Positions 31,180-43,143 of a DNA stretch of 64,000 nucleotides are shown piece by piece (position 1 is the stretch's first letter; each line of letters opens with the position of its first letter). The stretch is from assembly GCA_036346225.1 (NCBI GenBank), contig JARFIW010001185.1:1116001-1180000 (forward strand), given 5' to 3'. The position numbers and the translations under genes are program-made. Under the pieces are notes generated by a model. The model was not told the DNA's origin, ran no database searches, and saw nothing but the letters and a program-made list of their open reading frames with translations. This DNA is from Platerodrilus igneus (taxonomy: Eukaryota; Arthropoda; Insecta; Coleoptera; Lycidae).

Positions 31180-32046
31180 ATGATGATTCTATTTAGTTTT
31201 AATTTTCAGAATTAACTTTTTTATTTGTTATTATTTATTCTTTTATCATTATATCATCGAAAGCTATAAATAAATATTGAAGATTTACTAAAACATATTC
31301 AAATGCGTCTGTTTTTAATAACTGGTAGTACTAGTAAGTACTCTTTTTTTCAAATCGTCCAAAAGTAAAAATGTAAAATAAGTTTTTCACGTTTCTTTTG
31401 ACAATAACATGTAATGTATGAAATAAATAACGATTAAGTTTTGTTTTTTTAATTAAATATAGATTTGAGCACTAAAGGGCTATAAACATACATAAGCTTA
31501 GAAAAAAAATCTGTACTAAAATCTAGAATGCTACAGCCTGATAACGGCAAGCTCTTCTGTATTAATTAAGGAATTGTAGAAATTATACCAGTACTTTTCA
31601 TAATATTTTAAACCTGTGTAACCTTGCGAAAGTCAAACGAAAATCCAAATTACATCACAGACTTCGAAGTTGCAAGAATCTCAATAATGATTGAGAAAAT
31701 GTACAAAACGACATAGACCACAATCATGTGCACTTGTTTGCATTAATTTAGAACAATATTGTATCAACCACAATTGTTGTGTTAAAAATTAAGACGTACA
31801 ATTGCCATAACCATATGAAAGTTGTCTAGAAAAACTTACCACAGGTGCAATGAAATATACCTCTGCTTAATCACCTGTTTGGAGCACAGAAGACCAACTC
31901 ATCCGCACTCTTTTAAACATTACTCAACAACAAGGTTTGTTTATCTGATTGTTTTGGTTTATTAATATTTAGGAAAATTTAAGGTATAGCTTCCAATTTA
32001 ATAGGAATACACAAATTTGTGGTATATGAAAATGCATTATAATAAG
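31180..32046. other. intronic sequence, nothing recognised
   Basis: AT-rich sequence without coding potential or transposon ends. Confidence 0.45.
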
Positions 32047-32389
32047 TACAGTTTGAAATACCATTAATTTGAAAACACACCAAAACTGGACAAATGCAGA
32101 AGAGATCTTACAAACATAAGATGGGAATCTTTTGTATTAACTGCTAAAATTTAGTTATCACCATCAAGGGTGCTATGGCACTAAATAGTTCATGTTGAAA
32201 TTAAATCTACATTTAAGACCTATTGCAGGACAGGAGGAAGACAGAAAAGAAATGATTATTTAGATATGGTTTTGACGCATGAATAGTAGAAAGAATACAA
32301 TTGATAAACAATTAGGTAAACTACAGTTTTGATTTGAGTTTGAAGCATTTTACTATTTAGTACTTATTCAAAATAGAAAAATTGTTCTA

Positions 32390-33667
32390 CCGGATGTAAC
32401 AAAATAAGTGTAAAACATTTCAAGGGGTGATTCCTCATCATAAAAGAGATAGGGTTTTTCGTATAAAGAAACTTCATTGGAACATCCCTTGTTAAGATAC
32501 AGTCTCTTAAAGGGACAAACATCTTAACCCAATGAAGTGTTTATACGTGATTCATAAATAAATACTAAACCAGTACATAAAGTTTGTTTTTCATTTTTTT
32601 TACAAACACTAAAAAAGTTACAAAATTGAAATTAAGGTGACATTTTTTACTATAAAAAATACACTTACTCAGTAATTTATTTGATTTACCCCATGGTTGT
32701 AAGAGGTGGAAAATGCAACCCCTAAAATTTATTTCCAATGTAACTTTTTGTCTTATTATTTGTTTGCCATTTAAAAATTTATTTCTAATAGCTTATTTCA
32801 TTCTAAATAAGAAATGTCTCTTGAACTTTTTGCCCAAAATTAACCAGTTTGCAGAAAAAAATTATTTTACAAACAACCACAGAGATACATCGTCATAAAT
32901 GCGAACTGGATTATTATTGTTATTTTGTAGTTACTACCAGCATCAAAGTATGATTAAAGATGAATAAACAAAACTAATTTATTAATAACAAAACATACAA
33001 CATGTAGAAATCATAGTAAATGCTCAATATGTCCACCTTCAGTCATTACACATACGTCTAGACGTTGGCACATTGAGCCACGTATTTCCTCAAATATTCC
33101 TGGAGTCCCTCTAATTACCCTGCACGCATCGATGATGCGGTTTCGTAAGTCCTCTACATCGCGAACAGGAGTAGGATAAACCAAACTCTGTAAATTTAAC
33201 AATTTAATTGTCACTATCACTAATAGCGGACTACTAGATATATTAGTTTTGCATTTTCGTCTTATTACAATGTATCTCTGTAGTTGTTTGTAAAATAATT
33301 TTTTTCTGCAAACTGGTTAATTTTGGGCAAAAAATTCAAGTGACATTTTTTGTTTAGAATGAAATAAGCTATTGGAAATAAATTTTTAAATGGCAAACAA
33401 ATAATAAGACAAAAGTTACATTGGAAATAAATTTTAGGGGTTGCGTTTTCCACCCCTTACAACCATGGGGTAAACCAAGTAAATTACTGAGTAAGTGTAT
33501 TTTTGATAGTAAAAAATGTCACCTTAATTTCAATTTGTAACTTTTTTAGTGCTTGTAAAAAAAATGAAAAACAAATTTTATGTACTCCCTTTATATGAAA
33601 GACCCTATCTCTTTTACGATGAGGAATCATCTCCTGAAATGTTTTACACTTATTTTGTTACACTCGG
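32390..33667 (-). mobile_element. mariner/IS630-type non-autonomous element with long TIRs
   Basis: TA dinucleotides (32388-32389 and 33668-33669) flank an element whose ends CCGGATGTAACAAAATAAGTG and CACTTATTTTGTTACACTCGG are inverted. Inverted similarity extends about 390-500 bp inward (left arm to about 32893, right arm from about 33278). The left arm has an extra block at about 32525-32577. The middle holds a transposase C-terminal remnant on the minus strand (33011-33220). A TA duplication and this remnant point to the Tc1/mariner-IS630 group. Confidence 0.83.
33011..33220 (-). pseudogene. C-terminal transposase fragment (mariner/IS630 type)
   Basis: Reads LVYPTPVRDVEDLRNRII, then RGTPGIFEEIRGSMCQRL, then CVMTEGGHIEHLL and a stop, parallel to 26487-26699. 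About 70 codons are open. The catalytic domain is absent. Confidence 0.72.
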
Positions 33668-34278
33668 TAGAATAATTTTTCTATTTTGAATAAGTACTAA
33701 ATAGTAAAATGCTTCAAACTCAAATCAAAACTGTAGTTTACCTAATTGTTTATCAATTGTATTCTTTCTACTATTCATACGTCAAAACCATATCTAAATA
33801 ATCATTTATTTTCTGTTTTCCTCCTGTCCTTCAATAGGTCTTAAATGTAGATTTTATTTCAACATGAACTATTTGTGCCATAGCTCCCTTGATGGTGATA
33901 ACTAAATTTTAGCAGTTAATACAAAAGATTCCCATCTTATGTTTGTAAGATCTCTTCTGTATTTGTCCAGTTTTGGTGTGTATTCAAATTAATGATATTT
34001 TGAACTGTTATTTCTTCAGTATAACTGTATTTTTCTAAATTTAATATGAATCTTTATTACCGATTGCATTTAATATCTTTTAGACGTATTCCTGTTTATT
34101 TCTGTATCCCAGTTTAATATCATATCGGAATAGCCACGTTGTAAAATGTAAATTACCAAAGCTTCTATAAATTATTCAGAGTACTTTCACTGATAAAAGC
34201 TCATTTAACTAATTGAAATTAATAAGCTCTTTTCTACTACTTATTGGTGATTTACATAACGTGCTAGCATTTCAGTTA

Positions 34279-36886
34279 GAGCGTTTTCACACAATGCGGT
34301 TGCCTCACGATTTACCACATGCGATAAACCATCTGGCAAACCGGACGTTGCTTTCACATCTAAAAATATCGTTCAGGCTTGTAGTTCGACATTGACAGAT
34401 TGCGTACGTAGTAGTTAGTTTATTCATAATGAAGAGAATAAGTGTGATTATTTTAACATTAATGCACTATTGAAGGGAAAAAATGTGTAATTGAGCGTCA
34501 AAAATATTGAGTGAATACGTTAATAAAATTCTATCTGCTCAATTATTTTATAATTCTATTGCTTCCTTGACATTTTTTACGCTGCTAATCATTAAGTACG
34601 TTGTAACGTATTTTTTTTTCTAGTTACATTTAGTTCAATAAAATAAAAATAAAACCGCTATAATTTTAAAGTATTTAATTTGTGAATTATCATCCAATAA
34701 AAATTAATATATAATATTCGTAGTAACACATAGATTCTAGTATATATATACTCTGAAGTTTGTTGCCAAGCGCTGTCAAGTTGTTAGTCGGCACTTTATT
34801 CCCAACGTCCGAGAGTGCAAGCCGCTTTTGCAGACGAGATAAAGTCAAAATGGCCCTGTCGAAACACATGGCTTCTAATAAAGTTAAGAAAAAGTAGAGA
34901 ATAATAAATTCTTACGGTCTGGAGGTCGAGCCTAACAGCGGTTGCGTGAGCACGATTTTTGATAAGCCTCGCTCCAAGTAGTTTAGTTGATCCCGACAGG
35001 CCTGAGAATATGGAACCCCTTTGGACAACATTTGAGACAGTTGGTATATATTAATACAATAAATTATACTAATATTTTTCATCTTAGTGCAATATCTTGA
35101 GGACATATCTTCAACAACAATTTCGATTATAAACTAAAATAAATTTTTATGGCAGTAATTTAAAGCTAGGAGTTATGGTTTCGTTATATTCAATTTAATA
35201 CGCAGTAAAGTAAACGTTCATTCTACATGGGATCTCGATATTTCAAACTTACCGATGACTAATGACACACGGATATTACGCTGGAAATGTTCAACAGCTG
35301 ACGTCAAGGTCTGGCACCTGCTGTACATTTTGATGCACGTGAGTGTTTATAACCTTTCATAGCTTTGAAATTATAGTAAATTATTATGAATTACCCAACA
35401 TTGTTTATTTGAGTAACGAAAATATAAAGTAGTTTTTTTTAGAAGTTAGTAACATTAACGTATAAGTATCTTGCTTGTGAGTTTGTTTGCACACGTACTC
35501 AAACAGTGTATTTTAAGAAATTCGGAATGACAACTTATGTCAGACAAAAAATATTGTAGATTCTGTTTTCCAATCTAGACGCCATATGCTGTCTTGGTTA
35601 ATTTTACATTATGTTTAAAGACTTTCAGATCTTATAAAGGCATTTTCATTGATATATGAAATTCGCGTGTTTTTTGTAGATTATAATTAAATTAGAATAT
35701 TTGCGTATTACAATCTTTGCTCTTTGATAATTAATTTTTGTTGTACTTCAATGATTAAAATAAACTTATGTGTTATGAACAATTAATAAATTATATGTCT
35801 ATCTAATAAAATCCTATAGAAATGATCTACTCATAGATCTTGATTTTGAATGTTAAACTTCACTAGAATTATTATGAAAAATTATGACAATGATACAAAC
35901 TTAAATATTGCAGTCACATGTATATAATCAGACATTTATTCTAATAGAATTCCTTTTGTTTTTGAAAGACGTTTTATTATTCAACATTTAATAAAAAAGA
36001 AAATAGTGCAAGTCCTCCTTAAGTAAAAAGTGTGTGTAATGAAAATAAATTCCCTCAGTATATTTTAGATGCCTAAATTCTATTATTCTATTTTTGACAA
36101 ATGTTTTTGAGGACACAAATGGTGTCCATGTTGTGCTTTTGTTTGTTCACAGGTAAAGCTGAGACATCTGTATAACATCTGGTGGTTGAGGTCTTGGTAA
36201 GTGTGTCCGAAAGAGTGAAATTCAAGTTTTATGGCTATGTTAGTGGTGTTAAGATAAGGTTTCCGCATTCCCCTTATACGAGCACAGTGAAATTTTGTTG
36301 GTTATTGTATTAAAAAATACGGTGGCGCTCATTAAAGGTATTTTTGGTCTATTATTCACCCATGACCCAAGCTCATGATCTACCCAGAGCTAACACTCGA
36401 CTAGCCGTTTATATCTTAAGAGTTTTTCTTTGTCTCAAGCCATTTACCATCCGACATTACCTTGGGCTTAAAAAAAAAAGAAGAAATTCTCGACCCCGTG
36501 ATATCAGATTAAGGTTTAGAAAATTGGGAGGTTTGATTTATAGCTGATAGTCACGAGGATAAAGAAATATAAAATTACAAAAATGTATATACATTACAAC
36601 GTCTATCTGGCAACCTTGTTTGACTCTCCGTCACCGCACAGTGACAAATGTAAAAGCACCCATTTACTTCTATAGACGTTCAAGTTCTGTGCGGTATTAA
36701 AACCGTCCTATTTCTGACCACCAGCCACAGTGCCTGCAGTTTCCCCAGCCTGCACCGATAATTTTTCCACGTTGCACTAATCTGAAAGTGTTTCATTTAA
36801 AGTTTGGTAAAACTTGTGCATGCGGTACTGCACTGATAAACCACACGTGGTAAATCGCACCGTAACCACATAGTGTGAAAGCGCTT
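34279..36886. mobile_element. Harbinger-like non-autonomous element (2.6 kb)
   Basis: Left end GAGCGTTTTCACACAATGCG and right end (complement AAGCGCTTTCACACTATGTG) are inverted, and similarity continues about 45 bp (GGTT.C, then CGATTTACCAC). TTA flanks both ends (34276-34278 and 36887-36889), matching the 3-bp TWA duplications of PIF/Harbinger. No transposase or Myb-like frame of useful length was found inside. Short open frames at 36344-36547 and elsewhere resemble nothing known. Superfamily assignment is tentative. Confidence 0.65.
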
Positions 36887-36889
36887 TTA

Positions 36890-37414
36890 GATAAATATAA
36901 TTTTAATTGTTACATTAAACATAACAAAATTTTTTCATCTAATAATCATAATGATGATTATATCAAAGCAGTAATGCTTGACAATGTGCTTACTTTGCAT
37001 ACTCAACCATTGTAAATAAATGCCAGTATGTCTCAGTAATTGTTGAACTGTATGTTACTGTAAAGGTTATGATTATTTCAAAATAATCTTTTTATAGTTT
37101 TTGTTTTTGAAATAATTGTATGCACATAGACTAGTTTAGAACCATGTCTTTGCACAATTTACAATTTAAGATTCTACAGTAAATATAAAGAATGCAATAT
37201 TGAATCTGATGGTACAAAACGAAAATCAAAGAATTGCATTTATAATAGTTTGGAATTAACACGTCAAAGTATTTATTGAGAAACAAACTTTTTATGCTCT
37301 CCTCGTGTACAATCAGATGTTTCGATATCTTTCTTGAATATAAAATTTTATAGTTATATTTATTTTGATAGACATAAAAATTCTAAACCAAAACTGAAAA
37401 CTTTTTTTCTTCAG
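36890..37414. other. intronic sequence before exon 2
   Basis: AT-rich sequence ending in the polypyrimidine tract and AG acceptor at 37401-37414. No other feature was found. Confidence 0.5.
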
Positions 37415-37851
37415 GTACATTGTCTACAAGCAACAAAACAGATTATATTGCATTTAAACGATCTTATCATTGAAGAAAATTCTATTAAGCTTCGAGATTT
37501 AAATACAAATGCAACAATCCAAATAGATAAATTTGAAATATCCGTAGTAAAGGAATTTTTAATAATTTACTCAGCTGAAGAATTAGTTGTTAACCATGAT
37601 TATTTATTATTTATACCGTTTACTGGCGTATTAAAAAATAGTTTAGATGGATTTTACCGAAGCAGTTACATAGATTACAATACTAAAGAACAAAAATGGA
37701 TTGCAGTAACACAATTTGAACCAACCGATGCTAGAAGGGCTTTTCCATGTTTTGATGAACCTGCTATGAAGGCCATCTTTAAGATTCATTTGGGAAGGTT
37801 GCAAAACTATACTAGTATTAGCAACATGCCGATTGCCGCAACTGAACCCAT
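37415..37851 (+). CDS. M1 aminopeptidase, second recognised coding exon
   Basis: The acceptor CTTTTTTTCTTCAG precedes 145 codons plus 2 nt. The donor is GTAAGT at 37852. The protein starts VHCLQATKQIILHLNDLIIEE and continues to DYLLFIPFTGVLKNSLDGFYRSSY, then WIAVTQFEPTDARRAFPCFDEPAMKAIFKI, then SISNMPIAATEP. These are diagnostic N-terminal-domain blocks of M1 aminopeptidases (QFEPTDARRAFPCFDEP is highly conserved). The frame is free of stops and the substitutions look conservative, consistent with a living gene. The zinc-binding HEXXH and downstream domains are not in the window. The open frame extends upstream of the splice site but is not M1-like there. Confidence 0.92.
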
Positions 37852-38448
37852 GTAAGTAATGCGTTTTTAATGTTTTGGATTACATTATTGCTTATTTGAT
37901 TTCTTATCTAGCAACCACTAAGCTTCAGTTGATTTGTAATTCAAATCTTATATGGTGAATGTTTTTAGTTGTGCATAACCACAGATTTACCAATGATTCT
38001 TCTGCTATATACAGTACAGATATCTTATTTGCAATCAAATTGATCCCATAGCATTAGCAAATTTTCTACTGCAACATGATTCTAAAAAGTAATTATTATT
38101 GATGATTACCTCTAGCACTTTTACTTCCACTTGACAGTTTTTCGATACTGTCATAAAAAATGTCGACATTTTCATAATGTTTTGTGTGTCAAAATGACAT
38201 TTCAGTAAATTAGAATAAAAATACCTTTTGTTACAGATAAAATGGGCGTTAAGCGAATGAATTTTGATTTGCATTGAAGGGGCTGGTGCCCCGTAACAAT
38301 TTAAGAGTGTGTCAGCTAACTGCAGCAGTACGGGAATGGGTTCCTATGAAAAAATTATAAAAGTAAAAAAGAAATTAGAAATAAAAATAATAAAGGAATA
38401 AAAATAATAAATTAAATGGCTAAATAAAAAAAGCGTACGTTACATTAT

Positions 38449-38742
38449 CACTTGCCCTGAAAGACCTTTGTCTGTCAAATTTGAGGGACACCAAACCGTC
38501 AGTCACAGCAATCCCTTTGATAGTATTTCTACATGGCAGATGGTCATTCCACATAGATCGCCTTTGCCGTTGCATTTTAAACTTTATCACGTTATCACTT
38601 GCCCTGAAAGACCTTTGTCTGTCAAATTTGGGGGACACCAAACCGTCAGTCACAGCAATCCCTTTGATAGTATTTCTACATGGCAGATGGTTATTCCATA
38701 TAGATCGCCTTTGCCGTTGCATCTTAAACTTTATCACATTAT
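38449..38742. repeat. two tandem 147-bp units
   Basis: CACTTGCCCTGAAAGACC begins at 38449 and 38596, and the two 147-bp units differ at only a few positions. Because 147 is divisible by three, an open minus-strand frame runs through both (a 49-residue repeat containing CRNTIKGIAVTDGLVS). No start context, splice signals or family match support a gene. Confidence 0.88.
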
Positions 38743-40845
38743 ATTTACGTTCATCTAAAATATCTTAAAGACCTATTTAGTTATTCGGTCATAATTAAAC
38801 AAAATTGTAAAATAAAATGCTTTCATAATATAATTCCATCACTGACTTAGCTGAATATCCTTTACAAATGTCTGATTATCTAGTTCTAAATAATTTTTAA
38901 AAAAATTAATCTTAACTGTAAGCTTTATTAACAAAATATTTTTAATAAAAATACAAATATGTTTCTAAAAAACGATTCCTAACTTCAATTTTGGATAGGT
39001 ATTGATGAAAAAAATCTGAAAAACTTTAAATCTACTCCATCAGCAATACTATTACTCCACATTTTTTTTACTTCCAATATTCAGCTACCTGACATTCATA
39101 AATCCTAGTTTCTGGAAATATCGTTCATAACATATTTAGCAAACAGTTAAATCCTTACTAATTATTTATACTTTTACTAACACTAAATTCTACCAATAGA
39201 ATTTGCATTTAAATTCCCATACGTAAATATTTTTTAATATTTTAAAATGTTTCAATATTTAAATATTTTCGTTTTTTGGCCTTCAAACAACTGCTACTTT
39301 GACACATCATAACCCAAAATTCCAACTTAATGACGAGATGAACTCTCCCAGTACTAACTTCTTTAAGCAGTCACAACTACGATAATTTCTACCTTCAAGT
39401 GAATTGAAAATACCTCACCCATGCAGACATAAGTTTAAAATTTTATCGTGCACCATGTTTATTGTCCATGCGGGAACATCCATATTTATTTTTTCTTTGA
39501 AGCTGTGTTTTGTTTCATATTACGTCTAACTTAATATAATATCAACCATCAATTCTGCGCTTACATCCACCATATCACTACTTTCCTGTTTTGCTACATT
39601 TGCGTTGTTTTCTTATTACGGGTTCATGAATAATTAATTATTTATTCTCCATCAGGTGTCTAACTATTATGATTTCTCCCACTTTAAAATCTATCACGTA
39701 AAAGATACATGATTTCTTATGGTTTGTGTGATGTACTCAATTTTTCTTTTATAACTGGATTAATACATTGCAACATATTGTATGAAAAAGATTAAACCAT
39801 CTGCTGCAATCTAATATGCGTGCATTTCCCTTACTCAGGTCTGAGATTGTTTTATGGTAATTGCAGCTATGTGTATTGAAACTATGCACATTACATTTAA
39901 TTTATTTAACTCTTTTGTATTTGGGACGCATATTAATAAATTCACTATTATTTAGTTCATAATTTTAAAGCTTTATTAAAAATTGCATTGCTTTCAATTT
40001 GAGAGTTTACAGTTATAAATGCTTTGTTTACATTTTTGTGGATTAAAATAATATATGACCCCAAGTTCTGTTTTAATATGTATTTAACGGAGATAAACAA
40101 TGCTGTTGTGGTTTTTAAGTTTATGATTTGAAATGTACTACTAATTTATTGCAATGTCACACTTACTGAACGCTTTTATATATGAAATTAAAATTATACA
40201 AATTGCATCAATATTAATTTGTCCACTTTTTACATCTAGTTTTTGTTTAATGTAACACTACAGCGCTACACTTTTTCTAAAATTAAGAAGGTTTTTTTGT
40301 ACAGGTATTACTTATTAAATGCTTCAATTATTTGAACATATATTGCAATTTAAAAAATTTTACAATTTAAACTGATCAACTATCTTTATTTTCTTAGTTC
40401 ACGTATTGTAGATTAGGGTTTCCAATATTATAGTGGATCAAGTTTATTTCAGATCTCGAGTAAAGGTATCTCTTAAAAACATATTGTGCTGCAATGGATA
40501 TATTGCAGATGAAAAGAAGTCAGTATGCATTTGCATAATCATAATTAACAACATTAATAAATACATTACTGACTTTTAGGTAAAATACATGTACAGGACT
40601 TCATTTTGTTCTGTAATTGTTGCATGATGGGCGTGTTTGTTACAATATAGACATTTTGTATTACAATGAAGGTTTTTACTCTTCTGATTATTTAAGTTTT
40701 TTGCATTCTGGCACAGTTTGATACCAGAAACAACTGATACTGTACAATGGTAACCATAGTTGCAGAAATACAAATTATGTTAATACTGTTTGTTTTGACA
40801 CAATTTACATAGATAAGCACAATTTTATTTTCTATAATTATAAAT
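38743..40845. other. intronic sequence, nothing recognised
   Basis: Very AT-rich and without recognisable coding, repeats or transposon ends. Confidence 0.5.
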
Positions 40846-41604
40846 GTCCGTTCAGAACGGATATGTAGCTTGAAGAAGTTCTAAAATACTAGAACAGGTA
40901 GAATGGCTTGTGTGATTCAGTGAGCTAAAGAGACAAACTATAGGTTTAACCAAATTAGTGGGGGTCTTTAGTGAGAAACCAGACTAAGGTAGGTCCTCGA
41001 AAGAGGACATCAGCTCTTTCGGTACTTAGAGTGCCAGCAAACAAAGTGCCCAGAATGACATTCTAAGACGCACTACTGCAATGTTGAAGGTAACGGGACA
41101 CCACCACATTATATACAGCATACTTAAATTGTTATTTAAGATGATGGCATACTCTGGGGGAAAAAATTCGGAGTTAAAATAGCCCCCCATATAGATCTCT
41201 GGGAGTGAACTACTTCAGAGGATATGATCGGAAAGTTTAAAAAAAGAGTCGTTAACATTTTACGAGTCTGAGAATGAAATATCAGAAGTATGAAGCAAGT
41301 AGATAAGCTAGAGAACTTGAAAATTGAAATAGATAGATTAGTATTAGACGTAGTAGGGATCAACGAAGTACGGTAGCCAGAGGTGGAAGATTTTTGGAGC
41401 GGAGACTTTAGTGTAATTCATATAGGATCAGAGGAAGGAAATTCGGGTGTGGGGAGAGTTATGCGGAAAAAGATAGGATACTGCATAGAGAACTACTTAC
41501 AAAAGAATGAAAGAGTACTTGTGGATAGATTAGAATTTAAACTGGTAAATACAGTAATCATACAAGTATACATGGCCACCTTCAGCTACAGTTAGGAAGA
41601 GGTA

Positions 41605-42195
41605 GAGGCAAATCACTTTAAGAAGAACCCAACGTCATATGCCAGATTGCGCAGAAATGTAATAACAGTGGCGTAGTTGAGTTATTACAGTATAAACGGA
41701 AGATATGGCGTTAAATAGTAAAAAATAAACATAACCAATTAAATTATAATTTAAAATTTTTAATATAATATCGCCATATGAGTTGTGTGCATCAATATCC
41801 CTAAAAAATACTGCTATAGCAAGGTTATTTTCTAAAATCCGATAAAGCAAATGATTGAATACCATGGCCTACTTAAGTGGTTTCTATCTCATTCTAGTGT
41901 TCTGCAAACACATCTGTTGAGTAACTTATTGTTTTATTAATGTTAATTGTTATATAAATGATATTTTATATTAGTTAGATGGCGGTTTAAAACTGTCCGT
42001 CTGTGTATCAAGTAAAAATAAATAGTAATGAAATCTAAAACTTTTACAAGGTAATTTCCGATTGGTTGACCAGAAAACTCAACGCCACTGAAACCTGAAT
42101 ACTGCCATCCCTAATTACATATAATGAACTGTTCCTAACCAATTTTTGCTTTGTGCACATGATGACATTGGGTTCTTCTTAAAGTGATTTGCCTC
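41605..42195. mobile_element. 591-bp MITE with TA target duplication
   Basis: Ends GAGGCAAATCACTTTAAGAA and its complement are inverted for about 35 bp with one or two mismatches. TA lies on both sides (41603-41604 and 42196-42197). In uninterrupted RTE copies the site reads GGTAGAAGCG, so the empty target is known. A second inner inverted block (CAGTGGCGTAGTTGAGTT at 41669, and AACTCAACGCCACTG at 42077) occurs. No coding capacity. TA insertion suggests mobilisation by a Tc1/mariner-type transposase. Confidence 0.92.
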
Positions 42196-42395
42196 TAGAA
42201 GCGATCTACAAAGATTTCGAACACATGATAAGCTACGTAAATGGACATGCAAATTTAATAATTATGAGGGGGTTTTAATGCAGTGGTAGTAGGTGTATAA
42301 GGTTTAGGCAGGGGAAACGGCATGGGAAATAGGCTGGTACAATTTTGCGACAAAAACAATTTAACCATCTCAAACACATTTTTCAACATCATGCT

Positions 42396-42590
42396 TGTGT
42401 AAAATATTTCAGGCCATCTGCGTGCGTCGATGGACCTAAGGGTAGTAGAGGGAGTAAGTAAGGGGGTTACTGTAACTTGTTGTTCAGAGATATAGAAGAA
42501 CGTAAGAAGCTTTCATGATGTGTAGTTGCTTAGCTTGATTTATATTTAAATAAACCTTTCTTTAAACTTGATGTTGTTTCTTGCATTACA
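42396..42590 (+). mobile_element. solo LTR (195 bp) with 5-bp TSD
   Basis: TGTGTAAAATATTTC at the start and TTGCATTACA at the end give the TG...CA form of an LTR. ATGCT flanks both sides (42391-42395 and 42591-42595). The RTE copy at 1746-2102 shows the uninterrupted CATCATGCTAGAAG. The only polyadenylation-like signal is AAATAAAC near 42548. It presumably arose by recombination between the two LTRs of a full element. No matching full element is in the window. Orientation is inferred from the AATAAA. Confidence 0.88.
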
Positions 42591-42814
42591 ATGCTAGAAG
42601 ACTATACACGTGGAAGATGCCAGGAGCTATAGGAAGATATCAAATAGATTATATTCCTGTTAGGCAATGGTTTAGGAATCAAGTAAAAGACTGTAGAAGC
42701 TACCCAGAAGCAGATATAGATACTGACCAGCACATCGTATTTATGAAACCCACTCTTAAATTTAACAATTTGAAAAAAGTAACGGAAGAAGGCACTTTGA
42801 CTTTGAGAAACTAA
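42591..42814 (+). pseudogene. C-terminal endonuclease fragment of this RTE copy
   Basis: An open frame after the solo LTR encodes ARRLYTWKMPGAIGRYQIDYIPVRQWF, then SYPEADIDTDQHIVFMKPTLKF. The family's catalytic NHDH-like terminus is DTDHNIV; here the central His-Asn is altered to Gln-His, which suggests loss of activity in addition to the frame breaks. Confidence 0.8.
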
Positions 42815-43143
42815 AAGATAAAGATATCCACGAAAAATTTGAAAAAAGGTTAAATGAATTGATGAAAGATATCAGGAAAATTTCTGATACTAAAGAAGTA
42901 GGAAACAGAATGGAATAGCATTAAATCCAGCTTAAACATGGCGGTCAGAGATATTCTTGGGTATTCACAAAAAGAAAATAAGTAACAATGGATAACAAAG
43001 TATATCCTGAATTTAATAGAAGAAAGATGAAAATACAGTAACAGACCAGACGAAGCAGGAAAACACATACAAAGCCATAATAAAATGAGTAATTATTTGC
43101 AAATGCAGGAAAGCTAAAGAACACTGGATTGATGAAAAGTGTG

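Larger units (their letters stand above)
32047..34008. repeat. large palindrome: foldback arms with a second element at the apex
   Basis: The outer arms (about 32047-32387 and 33670-34008) are inverted copies of roughly 340 bp. They start ACAGTTTGAAATA and contain CACCAAAACTGGACAAATGCAG, TCACCATCAAGGG.GCTATGGCAC and TTTGAGTTTGAAGCATTTTAC. At their meeting point a separate TA-flanked element (32390-33667) is inserted. The arms would otherwise meet at TTCTAGAA. The intervening element lacks these arms in its other copy (26002-26828), so they belong to an independent foldback element. Confidence 0.82.
9423..37414 (+). other. intron 1 of the aminopeptidase gene (about 28 kb)
   Basis: The donor GTAAGT at 9423 and the acceptor CTTTTTTTCTTCAG ending at 37414 are both strong and in compatible phase (0/0). 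No intervening host exon was found. The interval is filled with transposons on both strands, listed separately. A small exon could have been missed, but the protein alignment across the junction looks continuous. Confidence 0.75.
40855..43143 (+). mobile_element. RTE-like LINE copy (leader, endonuclease, linker), interrupted
   Basis: The leader starts at about 40855 (TTGAAGAAGTTCTAAAATACTAGAAC at 40872), then the coding start region (41140), the endonuclease to a QVYM-like block (41383-41580), a KDFEHMISYVNGH-like stretch (42200-42250), the FCDKNNL region (42340), YTWKMPG...QIDYIPVRQWFRNQ (42600-42700), DTDQHIVF, and the linker ...AKEHWIDEKC ending at 43143. It is interrupted by a MITE (41605-42195), a solo LTR (42396-42590) and finally the Copia LTR (43144). 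The same family resumes at 63757, so this may be one copy split over 20 kb. The gene is full of frameshifts. Confidence 0.85.

Noticed and set aside
37334..37414. upstream 27 codons of the open frame leading into exon 2
   Set aside because: The splice acceptor at 37414 and the M1 alignment start at 37415; the upstream codons are intron.
38420..38768. three overlapping open frames on both strands
   Set aside because: All come from the 147-bp tandem duplication; no splice or start context and no family match.
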